DNA of 64,000 nucleotides from Streptomyces deccanensis (lineage in GTDB: Bacteria > Actinomycetota > Actinomycetes > Streptomycetales > Streptomycetaceae). The notes under the pieces are model-generated. The model saw nothing but the letters and a program-made list of their open reading frames with translations. It was not told where the DNA came from and did not search any database. A program made the translations under genes and the position numbers. Shown one piece after another: positions 1-7,939 of this stretch (positions are counted from its first letter, which is position 1; each line of letters begins with the position of its first letter). The stretch covers positions 3,720,001-3,784,000 of the forward strand of contig NZ_CP092431.1 in the NCBI RefSeq assembly GCF_022385335.1. The letters run 5' to 3'.

Positions 1-163
1 CCCCGCCCACACCACCACGCCCGTCCACACCATCGCCACCCGCTGGGGCCTGCCCCGCGCCTCCGACTTCACGCGGGCGTTCCGGGGGGCGTACGGGGTG
101 TCTCCGACGGAGTACCGGGCGGGGGCGCGGGCAGGGGCGGGGGCCGCGCGGGAGAGGGGGTAG
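1..163 (+). CDS. AraC-family regulator, C-terminal end (partial)
   Basis: The window opens inside a gene whose frame (first full codon at base 2) ends with TAG at 161-163. The readable part contains a segment TRWGLPRASDFTRAF followed by YGVSPTEYR. This is the second helix-turn-helix and the closing arm of the AraC/XylS DNA-binding domain, where the conserved pattern is GF/LxxxSxFxRxFRxxyGxsPxxYR. The sensor domain and first HTH lie upstream of the window, so ligand and target are unknown. The last dozen residues (AGARAGAGAARERG) are a low-complexity tail. Confidence 0.75.
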   Translation, partial: PAHTTTPVHTIATRWGLPRASDFTRAFRGAYGVSPTEYRAGARAGAGAARERG

Positions 164-306
164 ACCGGTCGGCAACGAGGTCGTGGACGCACAGGTAGTG
201 ACGCCCACGGAACAGGCGTGATCCACTCGGACCGCGGCGGTCGCAGGGCCGCACGCTCCCTCACGAAGACCCAGCGACGGCTTCGACCGTCATCGGCGAG
301 GAGCCC

Positions 307-687
307 ATGCTCACGTCTCATTTCTCCCGTACCGAGTGGTGGATCGCCGCCGCCGTGGCCGGCGTGGCCGTGGCCGTGGCGCTGGCGTCGCTGATCCCCG
401 CGTGGAAGGACAGGTGGAAGGCCGTCCTGCCCGTCCTCGCTGCGGCTGTCTTCGTGGGGCTGATGGTTCCGGCCGAGGAGGCCGACGGGGACCCCGTCTC
501 CCTGATGCTGTTCACCGCCCTCGCGCTCGGACTCGCGCTCATGCGGGTCGTCTTCGCCGGTTACATCAGACGCCAACAGGAGCTGGCCCGTTCGGGCGGG
601 ACGTGGGAAAGTTTGACCACCAGGCAGACGGTGCTCTTCTTCCTCGCCTTCACCACGGTCGTGGCACTCATGGCCGGCTTTCTGTAG
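307..687 (+). CDS. small integral membrane protein, tandem copy 1
   Basis: 126 residues. The ATG at 307 follows a GCGAGGAG ribosome binding site. Four hydrophobic stretches are visible: about 12-30 (WWIAAAVAGVAVAVALASL), 39-53, 64-84 and 108-126. They are joined by an acidic loop (PAEEADGDP) and a basic loop (YIRRQQ) that would face the cytoplasm. No family is recognised. The next gene is clearly a paralogue: both share a near-identical WIAAAVAGVA-VALASL segment, the xDGDP loop, an LMRV-F-G-RRQ segment and a closing hydrophobic helix. Function is unknown; a role as a small membrane accessory protein is only a guess. Confidence 0.75.
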   Translation: MLTSHFSRTEWWIAAAVAGVAVAVALASLIPAWKDRWKAVLPVLAAAVFVGLMVPAEEADGDPVSLMLFTALALGLALMRVVFAGYIRRQQELARSGGTWESLTTRQTVLFFLAFTTVVALMAGFL

Positions 688-699
688 GAGTTGGGGACC

Positions 700-1074
700 G
701 TGGGGACTCTGTGGATCGCCGCCGCCGTGGCCGGCGTCGCCCTGGCGGTGGCGTTGGCGTCCCTGTTCCCCGCTACGCGGAGGGGCAAGTGGGAGGCGGT
801 CCTGCTCGTCCTCATCCTCGCGGCCTACGCGGCCCTGGAGACCCTGCCCGAGGGGCTCGACGGCGAGGACGGGGACCCCCGCACCGCCCTGCTGGTGTTC
901 ATCGGCGCCGCGATCTACTTCGTCCTCATGCGCGTCAGCTTCATCGGATGGTTCAGACGCCAGGAGGAGCGGGTCCGCCTGGGCCGCCCCGTCGAGAAGC
1001 TCAAGGCCAGGCACTACACGGTCATGGCCCTCGGCGTCGTGGTGACCATCGCCGTCATGATCCCCCTCTGGTAG
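700..1074 (+). CDS. small integral membrane protein, tandem copy 2
   Basis: About 124 residues. A TTG at 691 is in frame, but AGGAG at 686-690 would touch it. I prefer GTG at 700, nine bases downstream of that site. The previous gene stops at 687, so the two are surely co-transcribed. The protein repeats the organisation of its neighbour: an N-terminal helix (WIAAAVAGVALAVALASLF), a central helix, the EDGDP acidic loop, a third helix with LMRVSFIGWFRRQ and a C-terminal helix. The DNA of the first helix is also very similar between the two genes, so the duplication is fairly recent. No functional assignment is possible. Confidence 0.7.
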   Translation: MGTLWIAAAVAGVALAVALASLFPATRRGKWEAVLLVLILAAYAALETLPEGLDGEDGDPRTALLVFIGAAIYFVLMRVSFIGWFRRQEERVRLGRPVEKLKARHYTVMALGVVVTIAVMIPLW

Positions 1075-1107
1075 GCCCGCGTGACCTCCCCCGTGACGGC
1101 GGCTCGT

Positions 1108-1128
1108 TCTCGCAGAAGTCTTGCGAGA
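1108..1128 (+). promoter_or_regulatory. inverted repeat upstream of a small ORF
   Basis: TCTCGCA (1108-1114) and TGCGAGA (1122-1128) form a perfect 7-bp inverted repeat with a 7-base spacer. It lies just before the GTG start at 1137 and could be an operator or a short hairpin in the leader. Confidence 0.35.
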
Positions 1129-1136
1129 CTGAGTCC

Positions 1137-1322
1137 GTGAGCGACCACACCTACGCACCCGGCGAGGGCCCGACCAACCAACTCGACGAACTCATCGCCG
1201 CGAACGAGGAGATGCACGGCCCCCTCACCCAGGAGGAGATCGACGCGGCCGAGCGCGAGATGTTCGGCGAAGGCGGGGCGACCGGGCGGCGGTGTGAGCG
1301 GGACCTGGGATCTCGGCAGTGA
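1137..1322 (+). CDS. hypothetical acidic protein, 61 aa
   Basis: GTG start at 1137; stop TGA at 1320-1322. The protein begins MSDHTYAPGEGPTNQ and has an acidic helical middle (LDELIAANEEMHGPLTQEEIDAAEREMFGE) and a basic end. The middle reads like a short amphipathic pair of helices and resembles small antitoxin-like proteins in composition, but I recognise no family. It lies in a longer open frame, but upstream codons show no coding character beyond being antisense or shadow to the membrane genes. It faces the convergent PIN toxin gene at 1449. Moderate confidence that it is expressed. Confidence 0.45.
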   Translation: MSDHTYAPGEGPTNQLDELIAANEEMHGPLTQEEIDAAEREMFGEGGATGRRCERDLGSRQ

Positions 1323-1448
1323 GGCTTGTCCCTGTATCTGCGGGCCGACCGGATGATGACTGCACGGCTCGCCGCCACCCGTGAGCGGGACGTCGGAGAG
1401 GCCGTCACGCTTACCGGGCGTCAAACTCTCCCCGCTCCCGAAGCCCGG

Positions 1449-1841
1449 TCAGCGTCTCAGGTCCATGACACCGACTCCGAGGCCGTCGTACACACCGGGT
1501 TCCACCGTGGCGATCAACGCCCCTGTCGGAAGGGTCTGGTTGGGCCTCGCGGCGTGGACGGCGGCCGAGGCGTCCTGGGCGATTCCCGATCGCCCCAGTT
1601 CGGCGACCGTCGCGGCCATGGCGTAGTCGTCGTCGACGATGGACAACACGTCCACCAGGACACCGACGTGGTCGACCATGCCCGCACGACGGCGCTCGGC
1701 TTCCAGGAGGCACAGGACGGGCACCCACAGGCGAACGTCATCACTCGCCGCCGCGGCGTGGACGAGGCCCGAGACCTGCTTGTCGCCCCCCAGCGCCACG
1801 AGGGTGGGCGCGTCAAGGACGTAGTGCTCGGTCTGGCTCAA
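1449..1841 (-). CDS. PIN-domain ribonuclease, VapC-like toxin
   Basis: 130 residues. It starts YVLDAPTLVALGGD, the beta-strand/Asp opening of a PIN nuclease domain, where an early acidic residue binds Mg2+. It continues with WVPVLCLLEAERRRA, where the conserved second-site Glu sits, and with the DDDYAMAATVAELGR-SGIAQDASAAVHAA segment that carries the remaining acidic and His/Asp positions. The role is predicted to be RNA cleavage, held in check by the adjacent antitoxin. Its ATG overlaps the antitoxin stop as ATGA (1838-1841), so translation is coupled. Length is normal for VapC. RNA target is unknown. Confidence 0.75.
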   Translation of the reverse strand: MSQTEHYVLDAPTLVALGGDKQVSGLVHAAAASDDVRLWVPVLCLLEAERRRAGMVDHVGVLVDVLSIVDDDYAMAATVAELGRSGIAQDASAAVHAARPNQTLPTGALIATVEPGVYDGLGVGVMDLRR

Positions 1842-2119
1842 CGAGACGACTCGACCTGCACGAGGGCGGCCCTGTGGGCAGCCGTGGCCTCCCGCATCTT
1901 GCGGCGCATCTCGGCGGACTCCTCGTCGGACACGTCGTGTCCGAAGCGTTCGGCGAGCACGGCCCGCGTGCGATCGGCACGTTCCTTGATCTGCTCGGGA
2001 GTCAGTGTCGACGCGGCAATGTCCTGCATGAGGGCACGAAGACTCGTCCCCCGGGCCTCAGCCACGGCGGCGAGCTGGTCACGAACTTCGGCGGGCACGC
2101 GGATCATGACGTCGGACAT
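1838..2119 (-). CDS. ribbon-helix-helix type antitoxin of the PIN toxin
   Basis: 93 residues starting MSDVMIRVPAEVRDQLAAVAEARGTSLRALMQDIA, which is the strand-helix-helix layout of an Arc/MetJ-like DNA-binding antitoxin. The C-terminal half is charged and helical (PEQIKERADRTRAVLAERFGHDVSDEESAEMRRKM), as expected of a toxin-wrapping tail. The ATG at 2117-2119 is chosen because the longer in-frame extension runs through a clear palindromic operator (2127-2143). That operator ends only eight bases upstream, so the module is probably autoregulated. The toxin gene follows with a 4-base overlap. Confidence 0.75.
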   Translation of the reverse strand: MSDVMIRVPAEVRDQLAAVAEARGTSLRALMQDIAASTLTPEQIKERADRTRAVLAERFGHDVSDEESAEMRRKMREATAAHRAALVQVESSR

Positions 2120-2126
2120 GCGGAGA

Positions 2127-2143
2127 GTATACGCGACGTATAC
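2127..2143 (-). promoter_or_regulatory. palindromic operator of the toxin-antitoxin pair
   Basis: GTATAC at 2127-2132 and again at 2138-2143, spaced by GCGAC. The six-base unit is itself a palindrome, so the site can be read as an inverted or a direct pair. It sits directly in front of the antitoxin ATG (2119) and is AT-richer than its surroundings, as expected of an RHH antitoxin binding site overlapping the promoter. Confidence 0.55.
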
Positions 2144-2238
2144 GCCCGGCACCGGACATCGGCGGTGGCCCGCAGCGCGGGCGCACCTCACGGCCTGGGC
2201 CATGAGGTACGCCCCCGCGTTCCGTCGCCCGCCCTTCG

Positions 2239-2616
2239 CTACTGGCCGAAGGCGGGGCCGGCCTCTGCCATGTCGAAATAGTCGCGCCATTGGGTGATGA
2301 GGCCGTCGTTGACCTCGAAGACGCCCATGACCCTGATCACGATCACGCGCTCCCCCGATTGCAGGGTGTCGACGCGCTCGTTCATGACCACGTTGCCGGA
2401 GGCGACCTGGTGCTTGACGTCCCAGCGGATGTGGTCGAACTGCTTGAAGCCGTCCACACAGGCGTCGCGGATGGCGGCGCGGCCGAGGACGGGCTCCACG
2501 GGGATGTTGTGGTAGCAGGCGTCTTCGGCGAAGTGCCTGCTGACGGCGTCAGGATCGCGGCTGGGGTCGTTCCAGCTGTCGGCCAGGGAACGTACGACTT
2601 CGTCAGGACTCATCAT
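2239..2616 (-). CDS. SnoaL-like / NTF2-fold protein
   Basis: About 125 residues from ATG 2616 (a second ATG follows at 2613). The sequence VVRSLADSWNDPSRDPDAVSRHFAEDACYHNIPVEPVLGR is the typical opening of the cone-shaped NTF2-like fold of SnoaL and limonene-epoxide-hydrolase-type proteins. The close is VMGVFEVNDGLITQWRDYFDMAEAG. Members include epoxide hydrolases, cyclases and non-catalytic binding proteins, so the substrate cannot be inferred. The gene is divergent from the TetR gene at 2766, with inverted repeats between them, so that TetR probably represses it. Confidence 0.7.
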   Translation of the reverse strand: MMSPDEVVRSLADSWNDPSRDPDAVSRHFAEDACYHNIPVEPVLGRAAIRDACVDGFKQFDHIRWDVKHQVASGNVVMNERVDTLQSGERVIVIRVMGVFEVNDGLITQWRDYFDMAEAGPAFGQ

Positions 2617-2691
2617 CGCGGGGCTCGCTTTCACGGTAAGGGTGATCGGGTCTCCGGCCGGTTCTCCACAGCGCGTCCGGTACGAGCTCCA

Positions 2692-2748
2692 CGATACAGA
2701 AACTTGAACTGAGTGCAAATATGCACGGCGTCCAGGTCTGTATGATCG
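2692..2748. promoter_or_regulatory. candidate TetR operators in the divergent intergenic region
   Basis: Two nested inverted repeats lie between the SnoaL-like and TetR genes. CGATACAG (2692-2699) pairs with CTGTATGATCG (2738-2748). Inside them GTGCA-AATA-TGCAC (2713-2726) is a perfect 5-bp repeat with a 4-base spacer. Their place between divergent genes suits autoregulation plus repression of the neighbour. Confidence 0.4.
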
Positions 2749-2765
2749 ATCCGGGAGGATGAGCC

Positions 2766-3356
2766 ATGAGCCTGCGTGAACGGAAGAAGCTGGCAGCCTG
2801 GCGCGCCATCCGGAGCGCCGCGCTGCGGCTTTTCGAGGAGCGCGGGTTCGAAGCCGTCAGCGTCGAGGAGATCGCCGCCGCCGCGGACGTCTCCCGCAGC
2901 ACCTTCTTCAACTACTTCGCCAGCAAGGAAGCCGTCGTCTTCGACCAGGACCCCGAGCAGCGGGAGCAGTGGCGCGCGATCATGGCCGCCCGGCCGGACG
3001 ACGAGCCCTTGTGGGACTCACTGACGGCGATCCTGGTCGGATTCAACGAACTCCTCAGCGACCGCGTCCCGTTGCAACGGCGACTGAAGGACCGCTCCCC
3101 CGCCCTCGCGCAGTCGAGTTGGGACGTCGTGGGTGAGCAGTTCCTCACCGACCTGCGTGAATGGACGGCGTCGCGCACCTCCGAAGGCGACACCATGACG
3201 GTGGCTCTCAAGCTCAACCTGGCATTCGCCGCGCAGAGCACCGCCTACGAGACGTGGGGTGCGGACGAGCCCTTCGAGGACTACCTACGACGGTTGAAGT
3301 ACTGCCTGCACGCGGCGGCTCCCATGGGACCGCCGGAGCCGACATCCGGCTCCTGA
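2766..3356 (+). CDS. TetR/AcrR family transcriptional regulator
   Basis: 196 residues; the ATG follows GGGAGGATGAGCC. The N-terminal DNA-binding domain spans about residues 8-55: AWRAIRSAALRLFEERGFEAVSVEEIAAAADVSRSTFFNYFASKEAVV, the classic TetR helix-turn-helix with the FFNYF recognition helix. The remaining ~140 residues form the variable ligand-binding domain, including a segment LKLNLAFAAQSTAYETWGADEPFEDYL near the end. Divergent from the SnoaL-like gene, with palindromic sequences between. The ligand is unknown. Confidence 0.85.
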   Translation: MSLRERKKLAAWRAIRSAALRLFEERGFEAVSVEEIAAAADVSRSTFFNYFASKEAVVFDQDPEQREQWRAIMAARPDDEPLWDSLTAILVGFNELLSDRVPLQRRLKDRSPALAQSSWDVVGEQFLTDLREWTASRTSEGDTMTVALKLNLAFAAQSTAYETWGADEPFEDYLRRLKYCLHAAAPMGPPEPTSGS

Positions 3357-3437
3357 CCCCCCGGCAAGGCCGGTGATGAGTTTTCGCGCCCGCCCCCGTC
3401 ATATCCGCGTAGGGACACGCTGCGACGGAAGGATGAC

Positions 3438-4439
3438 GTGATGGGTGCGGACACGCGGCTGGAGGAGATGGGCGTGAGCGGTCTGGGCGAGGTCGACGAG
3501 CCGGCCTTCTCGGAACTCGCGGAGCGGCACCGGCGGGAGCTGCATGTGCACTGCTACCGGATGCTCGGGTCGTTCGAGGACGCCGAGGACGCCGTGCAGG
3601 AGACGTTCATGCGTGCCTGGCGGCGGCGGGAGACCTTCGAGGGACGGTCGACGTTCCGGGCCTGGTTGTACCGGATCGCCACCAACGTCTGTCTGGATCT
3701 GCTCGCCGAGCGCCGCCCTGAGCCCGCTACCGGCGGTGAGGTGCTGTGGCTGCAGCCCTACCCGGACCGGCTGCTCGACGAGTTGCCCGCGGACGACGCG
3801 GACGAGCCGGAGGCCGTCGCCGTCGCGCGGGAGACGATCGAGCTGGCCTACCTGGTCGCGGTCCAGCACCTCGCGCCGCGCCCGCGGGCCGTGTTGATCC
3901 TGCGGGATGTGCTCGGCCGGCCGGCGAAGGACGTCGCGGAGATCCTGGGGGACTCCGTCAACTCCGTGAACAGCGCCCTGCAGCGGGCCCGCGCCGGCAT
4001 GCGGGAGCACCTGCCCGCCGAGCGGCAGGACTGGACCGGCGGCGAGGAGGATGCCGGGACGCGTGAGCTGGTGCGCCGCTACACCGAGGCCAGCGTGGCT
4101 ACGGACGTCGAGGCGCTCGCCTCGATGCTGCGCGACGACGTCCGTTTCTCGATGCCGCCCACGCCGGGGCTGTATGCCGGCCGCGACACGGTGGTGAAGT
4201 ACATGGTCGAGAGCGGCTTCGAAGGCATGAAGGGCCTGCGCGCCGTCCAGACCACCGTGAACCGGCAGCCCGCTCTCGCCTTCTACCTCTGGCAGCAACA
4301 GAAGGGCGCGTACCTGCCGCTGACGATCGACGTCCTGCGCATCACCGGCGGGGCGATCACCGAGATCATCACGTTCCACGACGACCGGTTCCCGCAGCTC
4401 GGGCTGCCGGAGCGCCTGCCGGCCGACGGCACGGAGTAG
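3438..4439 (+). CDS. ECF RNA polymerase sigma factor with C-terminal SnoaL-like domain
   Basis: 333 residues; GTG 3438 (ATG at 3441) follows GGAAGGATG. Sigma region 2 is at about residues 30-95 (HCYRMLGSFEDAEDAVQETFMRAWRR...TFRAWLYRIATNVCLD). Region 4 is at about 145-195 (LAPRPRAVLILRDVLGRPAKDVAEILGDSVNSVNSALQRAR). A SnoaL/NTF2-like domain follows at about 215-325 (ELVRRYTEASVATDVEALASMLRDDVRFSMPPTPG...). This architecture is that of SigJ/SigG-type ECF factors, in which the extra domain replaces or supplements an anti-sigma factor. No anti-sigma gene is next to it, in line with that. Target promoters are unknown. Confidence 0.85.
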   Translation: MMGADTRLEEMGVSGLGEVDEPAFSELAERHRRELHVHCYRMLGSFEDAEDAVQETFMRAWRRRETFEGRSTFRAWLYRIATNVCLDLLAERRPEPATGGEVLWLQPYPDRLLDELPADDADEPEAVAVARETIELAYLVAVQHLAPRPRAVLILRDVLGRPAKDVAEILGDSVNSVNSALQRARAGMREHLPAERQDWTGGEEDAGTRELVRRYTEASVATDVEALASMLRDDVRFSMPPTPGLYAGRDTVVKYMVESGFEGMKGLRAVQTTVNRQPALAFYLWQQQKGAYLPLTIDVLRITGGAITEIITFHDDRFPQLGLPERLPADGTE

Positions 4440-4513
4440 TCCCGGAGTGGCACGACGTGTTTCCTGTATCGACCCCCGGCTCGGCGGTCGGTGGTGGTCG
4501 GTGGTTATCGGTG

Positions 4514-4548
4514 GTGAGCCGGGCGGCGACCTCTCGCCCGGCTCACCG
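4514..4548. terminator. bidirectional hairpin terminator
   Basis: A perfect 13-bp stem, GGTGAGCCGGGCG (4514-4526) with CGCCCGGCTCACC (4536-4548) and a 9-base loop, lies between the convergent sigma factor gene (ends 4439) and isomerase gene (ends 4557). Confidence 0.7.
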
Positions 4549-4556
4549 CCGGAGCA

Positions 4557-5396
4557 CTACGCCGCGTGCTCCACGAAGCGTCGGGCCGTCTGCGCCAGCA
4601 GCTCGCGGCCGTCGCCCGCCCACAGGTCGTCGTTGAAGAGTTCGACCTCGATGGGACCCGTGTAGCCCGCCGCCTCGACGTAGGACTTCCACTCGCGCAT
4701 GTCGATCGCGCCGTCGCCGATCTGGCCCCGGCCGGTCAGGACGCCCTGGGGCAACGGGGTGATCCAGTCGGCGAGTTGGAAGGTGTGGATGCGGCCGGAG
4801 GCACCCGCGCGGGCGATCGCCGCCGGGGCCGTGTCGTCCCACCAGATGTGGTACGTGTCGACCGTCACGCCCACCTGGTCCGCCGGGAAGCGTTCCGCGA
4901 TGTCCAGCGCCTGGGAGAGCGTCGACACCACGCAGCGGTCCGAGGCGAACATCGGGTGCAGGGGCTCGATCGCGAGGCGCACGCCGTTCGAGGCCGCGTA
5001 CGGGCCCAGTTCCGACAGGGCGTCCGCGATGCGCTCGCGCGCGCCGTGCAGGTCCTTCGAACCGGACGGGAGACCGCCCGAGACCAGCACCAGCGTGTCC
5101 GTGCCGAGCGTCGCCGCCTCGTCGATCGCCTTGCGGTTGTCGGCCAGGGCCGCCGCCCGCTCCGCCGGGTCGATCGCCGTGAAGAAGCCGCCCCGGCAGA
5201 GGGTGGTGACCGCGAGGCCCGCGTCGCGGACCAGCTTGGCCGTCGCATCCAGGCCGTGCGCCGCCACCGGCTCGCGCCACAGGCCCACACCCGTGATGCC
5301 CAACTCCACGCAGCCCTCGACCAGTTCGGGCATCGACAGCTGCTTGACCGTCATCTGGTTGATGCTGAAGCGCTCAAGTCCGCCGCCGGTGCTCAC
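4557..5396 (-). CDS. sugar phosphate isomerase/epimerase (xylose-isomerase-like TIM barrel)
   Basis: 279 residues from GTG 5396, whose GTGA overlaps the upstream stop (5393-5395). The AP-endonuclease-2/xylose-isomerase-like TIM barrel is visible in segments such as ELGITGVGLWREP, the metal-ligand strand VRLAIEPLHPMF, VGVTVDTYHIWWD, IHTFQLADW and the closing PIEVELFND. These hold the Glu/Asp/His ligands of a divalent metal. It is the last gene of a three-gene operon with a DUF993 aldolase-like protein and a Gfo/Idh/MocA oxidoreductase, so it probably handles a keto-sugar or inositol-like intermediate. The substrate is not determinable. Confidence 0.8.
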   Translation of the reverse strand: MSTGGGLERFSINQMTVKQLSMPELVEGCVELGITGVGLWREPVAAHGLDATAKLVRDAGLAVTTLCRGGFFTAIDPAERAAALADNRKAIDEAATLGTDTLVLVSGGLPSGSKDLHGARERIADALSELGPYAASNGVRLAIEPLHPMFASDRCVVSTLSQALDIAERFPADQVGVTVDTYHIWWDDTAPAAIARAGASGRIHTFQLADWITPLPQGVLTGRGQIGDGAIDMREWKSYVEAAGYTGPIEVELFNDDLWAGDGRELLAQTARRFVEHAA

Positions 5397-6547
5397 TGGT
5401 CCACTCCGTACAGGGAGAGCAGGTTCTTCATCCGTTTCTCCGCCAGCGCCGGGTCCGGGAACAGGCCCAGGCCGTCGGCGAGTTCGTAGGCCCGCGCGAA
5501 GTGCGGCAGGGAACGGGCCGACTGCAGGCCGCCGACCATCGTGAAGTGCGACTGGTGCCCGGCCAGCCACGCCAGGAAGACCACGCCCGTCTTGTAGAAG
5601 CGGGTCGGGGTCTGGAAGAGGTGGCGGGACAGTTCGACGGTCGGGTCCAGGAGCTCCCGGAAGCCCTTCACGTCACCCGTGTCCAGGACGCGGACCGCCT
5701 GAGCCGCCAGCGGGCCCAGCGGGTCGAAGATGCCGAGCAGCGCGTGGCTGAAGCCCTTCTCGTCGCCCGCGATCAGCTCGGGGTAGTTGAAGTCGTCGCC
5801 GGTGTAGCAGCGGACGCCCTGCGGGAGCCGGCGGCGGATGTCGATCTCGCGCTGGGCGTCCAGCAGGGAGACCTTGATGCCGTCGACCTTGTCGGGGTGG
5901 GCGGCGATCACGGCGAGGAAGGTCTCCGTGGCCGTGTCCAGGTCCGACGAGCCCCAGTAGCCCTCCAGCGCCGGGTCGAACATGGGGCCGAGCCAGTGCA
6001 GGACGACCGGCTCGGCGGCCTGCCGGAGCAGGTGGCCGTAGACCTCCAGGTAGTCCTCGGGGCCCGAGGCCGCCGCAGCCAGCGCGCGCGAGGCCATCAG
6101 GATCGCCTGGGCGCCCGACTCCTCGACGAGCGCCAGCTGCTCCTCGTACGCCTTGCGGATCTCCGGCAGGGAGGCGGGGCCCGTGAGCTGGTCGGTGCCC
6201 ACGCCGCAGGCGATCCGGCCGCCGACCGCCTTCGCCTCGGCGGCACTGCGGCGGATCAGCTCCGCCGCGCCCGCCCAGTCGAGGCCCATGCCGCGCTGCG
6301 CGGTGTCCATCGCCTCGGCGACGCCCAGGCCGTGCGACCACAGGTGGCGGCGGAAGGCGAGGGTCGCGTCCCAGTCGACGGCGGCGGGCGAGTCCGGGGA
6401 CACGTCCGCGAAGGGGTCCGCGACGACGTGCGCCGCCGAGAAGACCGTGCGGGAGGTGAGGGGGGTGCCCGGGGACACCGCCAGGGGTTCGGTCCGGGGG
6501 GCGTAGGTCTTGAACCCGCCGTTCCCGTCCGGGAGTTGGATCGTCAC
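5393..6547 (-). CDS. DUF993 protein, dihydrodipicolinate-synthase-like aldolase
   Basis: 384 residues from GTG 6547, overlapping the upstream stop as GTGA. It matches the DUF993 group of (beta/alpha)8-barrel proteins distantly related to DapA/N-acetylneuraminate lyase. Recognisable segments are DWDATLAFRRHLWSHGLGVAEAMDTAQRGMG near the N-terminus and GIKVSLLDAQREIDIRRRLPQGVRCYTGDDFNYPELI, whose Lys in GIKVS is the likely Schiff-base residue. The role is inferred to be a retro-aldol or dehydration step on a sugar-acid type compound made by the co-transcribed oxidoreductase and isomerase. No biochemical data are implied by the sequence itself. Confidence 0.7.
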   Translation of the reverse strand: MTIQLPDGNGGFKTYAPRTEPLAVSPGTPLTSRTVFSAAHVVADPFADVSPDSPAAVDWDATLAFRRHLWSHGLGVAEAMDTAQRGMGLDWAGAAELIRRSAAEAKAVGGRIACGVGTDQLTGPASLPEIRKAYEEQLALVEESGAQAILMASRALAAAASGPEDYLEVYGHLLRQAAEPVVLHWLGPMFDPALEGYWGSSDLDTATETFLAVIAAHPDKVDGIKVSLLDAQREIDIRRRLPQGVRCYTGDDFNYPELIAGDEKGFSHALLGIFDPLGPLAAQAVRVLDTGDVKGFRELLDPTVELSRHLFQTPTRFYKTGVVFLAWLAGHQSHFTMVGGLQSARSLPHFARAYELADGLGLFPDPALAEKRMKNLLSLYGVDQ

Positions 6548-7701
6548 AGCTGGATCTCCGGTACGTCGAGACGGACGCCCTCGGCGGAGGACTTCAGGCC
6601 CAGTTCGGCGAGCTGGACGCCGCGCGCGCCGGCCAGCAGGTCCCAGTGGTAGGGCGCGTCGGCGTAGACGTGCTTGAAGAACAGCTCCCACTGTGCCTTG
6701 AAGCCGTTGTCGAACTCGGCGTTGTCGGGCACCTCCTGCCACTGGTCGCGGAAGGAGTAGGTGGCGGGGATGTCGGGGTTCCACACCGGCTTGGGGGTGG
6801 CGGAGCGGTGCTGCACCCGGCAGTTGCGCAGGCCCGCGACGGCCGAGCCCTCGGTGCCGTCGACCTGGAACTCCACCAGCTCGTCACGGTTGACGCGGAC
6901 GGCCCAGGAGGAGTTGATCTGGGCGATCGCGCCGCCGTCCAGCTCGAAGATGCCGTACGCGGCGTCGTCGGCGGTGGCGTCGTACGGCTTGTCCTGCTCG
7001 TCCCAGCGCTGCGGGATGTGCGTGGCGGTGAGCGCCTGGACGGACTTCACGCGGCCGAACAGCTCGTGCAGGACGTACTCCCAGTGCGGGAACATGTCGA
7101 CGACGATGCCGCCGCCGTCCTCCGCGCGGTAGTTCCAGGAGGGGCGCTGGGCCTCCTGCCAGTCGCCCTCGAAGACCCAGTAGCCGAACTCGCCCCGGAC
7201 GGAGAGGATGCGGCCGAAGAAGCCGCCGTCGATGAGGCGCTTGAGCTTCAGCAGACCCGGCAGGAACAGCTTGTCCTGGACGACGCCGTGCTTGATGCCG
7301 GCGGCGTTCGCGAGGCGGGCCAGCTCCAGGGCGCCGTCGAGGCCGGTGGCGGTCGGCTTCTCGGTGTAGATGTGCTTGCCGGCCGCGATCGCCTTCTTGA
7401 TCGCCTCCTCGCGGGCGGAGGTGACCTGGGCGTCGAAGTAGATCTCGACGGTCGGGTCGGCGAGGACCGCGTCGACGTCGGTGGAGACGTTCGCCGGGTC
7501 GAGGCCGTGCTGCTCGGCGAGCGCCTTGAGCGCGTGCTCGCGGCGGCCGACGAGGATGGGCTCCGGCCACAGCACGGTGCCGTCACCGAGGTCGAGACCG
7601 CCCTGCTCGCGGATGGCGAGGATCGAGCGGACGAGGTGCTGGCGGTAGCCCATGCGGCCCGTCACGCCGTTCATGGCGATCCGTACGGTTTTGCGTGTCA
7701 C
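6544..7701 (-). CDS. Gfo/Idh/MocA family NAD(P)-dependent oxidoreductase
   Basis: 385 residues, ATG 7701. The N-terminal Rossmann fold starts VRIAMNGVTGRMGYRQHLVRS. The family signature EKPTA occurs near residue 114 (HIYTEKPTATGLD), holding the catalytic Lys. The C-terminal alpha/beta substrate domain contains DMFPHWEYVLHELFG, where Asp/His take part in catalysis. First gene of the operon that continues with DUF993 and isomerase genes. A palindrome of LacI type lies in the divergent promoter about 90 bases upstream. Likely oxidises a sugar or cyclitol; the exact substrate is unknown. Confidence 0.85.
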   Translation of the reverse strand: MTRKTVRIAMNGVTGRMGYRQHLVRSILAIREQGGLDLGDGTVLWPEPILVGRREHALKALAEQHGLDPANVSTDVDAVLADPTVEIYFDAQVTSAREEAIKKAIAAGKHIYTEKPTATGLDGALELARLANAAGIKHGVVQDKLFLPGLLKLKRLIDGGFFGRILSVRGEFGYWVFEGDWQEAQRPSWNYRAEDGGGIVVDMFPHWEYVLHELFGRVKSVQALTATHIPQRWDEQDKPYDATADDAAYGIFELDGGAIAQINSSWAVRVNRDELVEFQVDGTEGSAVAGLRNCRVQHRSATPKPVWNPDIPATYSFRDQWQEVPDNAEFDNGFKAQWELFFKHVYADAPYHWDLLAGARGVQLAELGLKSSAEGVRLDVPEIQL

Positions 7702-7782
7702 GGCCGGTTCCTTTCGTTGGTATGCGTTCGTGTGTGCGTACGCGTCGGGCGCCGCGTACGCCCGACGAAAGGGTGAGCGTCA

Positions 7783-7798
7783 CAGCAAGCGCTTTCTA
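7783..7798. promoter_or_regulatory. LacI-family operator
   Basis: The palindrome AAGCGCTT (7787-7794), inside CAGCAAGCGCTTTCT, is the core of typical LacI/GalR operators with a central CG. It lies between the catabolic operon (starts 7701, minus) and the lacI-type gene (starts 7940, plus). This supports repression of the operon by that regulator, and probably autoregulation. Confidence 0.65.
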
Positions 7799-7939
7799 TT
7801 CGATAAGAAGCTAGCCTCTGAGCAGCGGTCTATACAAGACCGCGAGGGGGTCGAGTTGTTCGAGGGGGCGAACGGTGATCGCGGTCGTATGGTTCCCCGA
7901 CAGCCCGAACAAGACGCGCACCCGGAGGACGAGAAAACG

